DNA of 64,000 nt from Actinomycetes bacterium. GTDB taxonomy: Bacteria > Actinomycetota > Acidimicrobiia > Acidimicrobiales > Acidimicrobiaceae. Positions 60,917 through 64,000 of the stretch are shown here, in pieces (position 1 is the first letter of the stretch; the number at the start of each line of letters is the position of its first letter). The position numbers were made by a program, and so were the translations under genes. The notes below the pieces were generated by a model that was not told where the DNA came from, searched no databases, and saw nothing but the letters and a program-made list of their open reading frames with translations. The stretch covers positions 1-64,000 of the forward strand of contig JAKAZZ010000005.1 in assembly GCA_021826315.1 (NCBI GenBank), in the 5' to 3' direction.

Positions 60917-62050
60917 ATGTCGATCGGAGAGTTAATGAACTTCGCATTTTCTGAGGAGCAAGAGGAGCTTCGCAAATCCGTGCGACGGTTTATGGAAGAG
61001 AAGTCCTCGGTAAAGACGGTTAGAAGTCTCATGGAGAGCACTACCGGATACGACCTTGACACCTGGAAGCAGTTGTCAGAGCAACTTGGACTTTGTTCTC
61101 TTGCCATACCTGAAAAATTTGGAGGTGCCGGTTTCGGTGCCCTCGAAACGACCGTAGTCTTTGAAGAGATGGGGAGAGCCCTCTTCGGCGGACCTTTCTT
61201 CTCAACAGTCGCAGTAGCTGCGAATGTTATCCTCTCTTCCGGCGATGAGAGTGCATGTGAGGAGTACCTTCCATCCATTGCAGCCGGCGAAAGCTTGGCC
61301 ACTTTGGCCTCGGTTGAGGCAAGCGGTTCCTGGGACCTAGAAGCAATTGATACAACTGCAACCAATGACGGGGGCACATGGAAGATCAATGGCGAAAAGA
61401 GATTCGTTCTTGATGGCCATAACGCCAATTTGATTCTTGTGACTGCGAAGACAGAGAAGGGCGTCTCGCTCTTTGCCGTCAACTCAGGTGACGCAGGTGT
61501 GACCACAACTTTGGTGGAGACCCTCGATCAGACTCGCAAGATGGCAACGGTCACCCTAAATGGCGCAACGGGACGATTGATCGGTGACGAGGGCGAGGCG
61601 ATTGAAGGCATCGAGACTGGCCTCGACCTAGCCTGCGTAGCATTAGCCGCAGAGCAAGTCGGCGGCGCCTCGAGATGTCTCGATATGGCAGTCGACTATG
61701 CAAAGGTGAGGATCCAGTTCGGAAGGCCAATTGGTAGCTTCCAGGCAATCAAGCACAAGTGCGCCGACCTGCTCCTAGAAGTCGAATCTGCAAAGTCCGC
61801 TGCCTACTACAGCGCATGGGCAGCTAGTGAGATGAACGAAGAGTTCAAGATGGCTGCGCCGCTAGCTAAGTCCTTCTGCTCTGACGCCTACTTCAAGGCA
61901 GCAGCTGAGAACATCCAAATTCACGGTGGCATTGGATTCACCTGGGAACACGATGCTCACCTCTACTTCAAGAGAGCAAAGTCATCCCAACTACTATTCG
62001 GTGACGCAACCTTCCACAGAGAGCGTCTCGCAAGCCGTATCGGTCTCTAA
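60917..62050 (+). CDS. Acyl-CoA dehydrogenase (start at MSIGELMNF or MNFAF; ORF opens at 60788)
   Basis: FSEEQEELRKSVRRFMEEKSS; LAIPEKFGGAGFGALETTVVFEEMGRAL; VRIQFGRPIGSFQAIKHKCADL; IQIHGGIGFTWEHDAHLYFKRAK. Confidence 0.93.
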   Translation: MSIGELMNFAFSEEQEELRKSVRRFMEEKSSVKTVRSLMESTTGYDLDTWKQLSEQLGLCSLAIPEKFGGAGFGALETTVVFEEMGRALFGGPFFSTVAVAANVILSSGDESACEEYLPSIAAGESLATLASVEASGSWDLEAIDTTATNDGGTWKINGEKRFVLDGHNANLILVTAKTEKGVSLFAVNSGDAGVTTTLVETLDQTRKMATVTLNGATGRLIGDEGEAIEGIETGLDLACVALAAEQVGGASRCLDMAVDYAKVRIQFGRPIGSFQAIKHKCADLLLEVESAKSAAYYSAWAASEMNEEFKMAAPLAKSFCSDAYFKAAAENIQIHGGIGFTWEHDAHLYFKRAKSSQLLFGDATFHRERLASRIGL

Positions 62051-62066
62051 CGGGATTTAAATGTGA

Positions 62067-62097
62067 GTTTGCCGAATACGACTTGTGTTCGGCAAAC
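62067..62097. terminator. Hairpin downstream of acyl-CoA dehydrogenase
   Basis: Perfect 10-bp arms GTTTGCCGAA (62067-62076) / TTCGGCAAAC (62088-62097); no strong T-tract. Confidence 0.5.
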
Positions 62098-62370
62098 GCC
62101 ATGAAAGTGTTATATCTCTTACAGCCGGGCTCGAGCGGAGCTTTACTGCGGATATCCTTTCAAGGCAATCTCGGTGCATAACTGCAAAGATCCTAAACTC
62201 CGCACATTCAAAGATAGAGCGGATCATAATCATTAGAATTGAATGAAATTCCAGCAAAGCGCAGTCACTCTCGACTGCGCTTTGCTATTGCATAAATTGA
62301 AGGCAAAGATATAGGTGCCCACGTTCGTTGACGCACACCATCGCCGAAGTTAAAAAAGTGAGATGATCAG

Positions 62371-62745
62371 ATGACAACAGAAGGCCACTACCACGAGGTA
62401 CTCTCGGAGCTATCACCGGCGGTCAAAGAACTCCGATCGATGACCGGTGAAACTTGGACCGCATTTGCAAATCTCAATCGAGCGGCAATGGCAGAGGGTG
62501 CCATAGATAGCGCTCACAAAGAGCTGATCGCTCTTGCAATTGCGATAACTCGAGAGTGCGATGGCTGCATAGCATCTCACGCACGGGGTGCCGTTAAAAA
62601 AGGTGTCACTCGCCAACAAGTAGCAGAGATGGTAGGAGTCGCGATCCTATTGAATGGCGGGCCCGCTACGGTCTATGGGCCGCGCGCCTACGACGCCTTT
62701 GTCGAGTACGAACAGGCGATGCGAGGAACTACACCGCAACCCTAG
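62371..62745 (+). CDS. Carboxymuconolactone decarboxylase (AhpD-like) family protein
   Basis: ECDGCIASHARGAVKKGVTRQQVAEMVGVAILLNGGPA (CxxC-x3-H CMD motif). Confidence 0.9.
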   Translation: MTTEGHYHEVLSELSPAVKELRSMTGETWTAFANLNRAAMAEGAIDSAHKELIALAIAITRECDGCIASHARGAVKKGVTRQQVAEMVGVAILLNGGPATVYGPRAYDAFVEYEQAMRGTTPQP

Positions 62746-62854
62746 AGCAACAGGGCTTCAGGCGATGTTCGTTACATGATTGCATTCGACCTGCATAACG
62801 CCAAGGGCTAGATTAACTAGGTGTAGATGAACTCATCGACATGAAAGGTCTCAA

Positions 62855-63616
62855 TTGCACTCAACGATAACCAGAGGAGAGACCTCTCTCACAATTTTTA
62901 CCGCCGATGAGATAACCTTCGACCAAGGCGAGGGGCTTCCTAAGCCCGTCTCCCTCATCATCTATGGAGCCCCCGTCGCTCCAAGACCGGCTTCAGTGAC
63001 AGTTGACTTTGTCAATGAAAACTTCGCAAAGAGGCTTTCGAGTGCAACTAATTCAATGGTAGTCGTGGCCAACCTATCGGGAACCGCCGATAGTGGAGGC
63101 TACTACACCCCCCTCACTTGGAAAAAAGACATTGAAACTCTTATCGAAGAGGTGAGCAGGCAGTTTCATGGGGCATTTGTACACCTCATTGCCTTTGAAT
63201 TAGCCGGCACCGCAGCCCTTGCAGCAGCCGTACAAAATCCTCTAATCCAATCGATAGTTTCAGTCGGTATTACCACCTCGCCGATACCATTTTCGCTAAG
63301 CGTCTACGAACTCGCCGATCAAATAGAGGCACGGGGTGTGAGAATATCCTCTTCAGTAGAGCAGATCAAGCAATGGAACTTAGAGTTCGAAGCCATCGAC
63401 CCATTCCTCTCAATCCCACTATTGAAGTCGATTCCGTGGCTGATCATAACCCAACAGACTAACGACGAAGAGATCTCAAGAGTTAGGCGACTCACCGATG
63501 AATTAGATGGCCACAGCGAAGTCCATACCATCATCGGCACCGGCGAGACTCTTCGGGCAGATCCGCGAACATTCGCACTAATTGTGGGGTGGCTTGCACG
63601 CGCCGACGAAGACTAA
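62855..63616 (+). CDS. Alpha/beta-hydrolase-fold-like protein lacking the Ser nucleophile (TTG start)
   Basis: Overall fold-like spacing (VVVANLSGTADSGG ... VHLIAFELAGTAALAAAVQNPLIQSIVSVG ... PWLIITQQTND ... GWLARA). Glu occupies the expected nucleophile-elbow Ser position. Confidence 0.55.
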   Translation: MHSTITRGETSLTIFTADEITFDQGEGLPKPVSLIIYGAPVAPRPASVTVDFVNENFAKRLSSATNSMVVVANLSGTADSGGYYTPLTWKKDIETLIEEVSRQFHGAFVHLIAFELAGTAALAAAVQNPLIQSIVSVGITTSPIPFSLSVYELADQIEARGVRISSSVEQIKQWNLEFEAIDPFLSIPLLKSIPWLIITQQTNDEEISRVRRLTDELDGHSEVHTIIGTGETLRADPRTFALIVGWLARADED

Positions 63617-63729
63617 GAGGCTTACTTCTTAGGAGGTCAAGCCTCCTACGAAAGAATCGCTACCTAAAAGAACCGCGCAGCTGCAATAACAGACATGAAG
63701 GGTTGAAAAAACCTAAGCCTTTTACTTGC

Positions 63730-64000
63730 TTACAGGGAGTCGATTGCGACCCTCAATCGACTTGCAGCAGCAAAGGGGTCGTCGCTATCGGCGATGTAAC
63801 GGACCACAACGAAGTGACGTACTCCAACTTCACCCAAAATTAGTACCTTATCTGGATCAACACCACCAGTTACAAATACCGGCTGACTACTACGAAGTAC
63901 AGCATCTTCTACGTATTCAATACCCGTACCTTCCCTTTGGGGCTTTGTCGGAGTTGGATCGACCGGCCCTGCAGAGATGTAGTTTGTCCTCTCTTGGAGA
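63730..64000 (-). CDS. thiE: Thiamine-phosphate synthase, C-terminal part (truncated by window edge; absent from ORF track)
   Basis: Hand translation of the minus strand: ...TNYISAGPVDPTPTKPQREGTGIEYVEDAVLRSSQPVFVTGGVDPDKVLILGEVGVRHFVVVRYIADSDDPFAAASRLRVAIDSL*, a ThiE-like GPVxPTxTK signature and GG phosphate loop. Confidence 0.82.
   Translation of the reverse strand, partial: LQERTNYISAGPVDPTPTKPQREGTGIEYVEDAVLRSSQPVFVTGGVDPDKVLILGEVGVRHFVVVRYIADSDDPFAAASRLRVAIDSL

Overview
This ~64 kb window looks chromosomal and actinobacterial. Mca/mycothiol metabolism, DnaE2-ImuA'-ImuB and CGAAC-N4-GTTCG-type SOS boxes suggest an Acidimicrobiia-like organism, but that placement is inference. Recognisable content: a probable aminophosphonate uptake/degradation cluster (4.7-11.4 kb); rdgB-rph-murI; a multidomain GGDEF/EAL protein; ftsX-ftsE-prfB-secA-hpf; ahcY, a phosphoglucose/phosphomannose isomerase, a Trm112-like gene and manB; ftsH; tatA (missed by the ORF track); mca; a complete branched-chain amino-acid ABC operon; a split mutasome (dnaE2, imuA', imuB) under two near-identical LexA-type palindromes; a fused full-length ABC exporter; a PIG-V-like mannosyltransferase; fatty-acid and CMD-family genes; and a truncated thiE at the right edge. 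No tRNA, rRNA, CRISPR array or insertion sequence was recognised. The strongest lead is a third SOS-box-like site at 38064-38079. It precedes a 63-aa protein that starts MREQLSLF, an exact QL[S/D]LF beta-clamp-binding motif like the QLDLF in this window's ImuB. That gene is followed by a ChbG/YdjC-like protein whose metal-binding motifs all appear to be substituted. Other leads are apparently leaderless SOS promoters with identical geometry, a second likely pseudoenzyme (an alpha/beta-hydrolase fold lacking its Ser nucleophile), and a structured intergenic segment after tatA.
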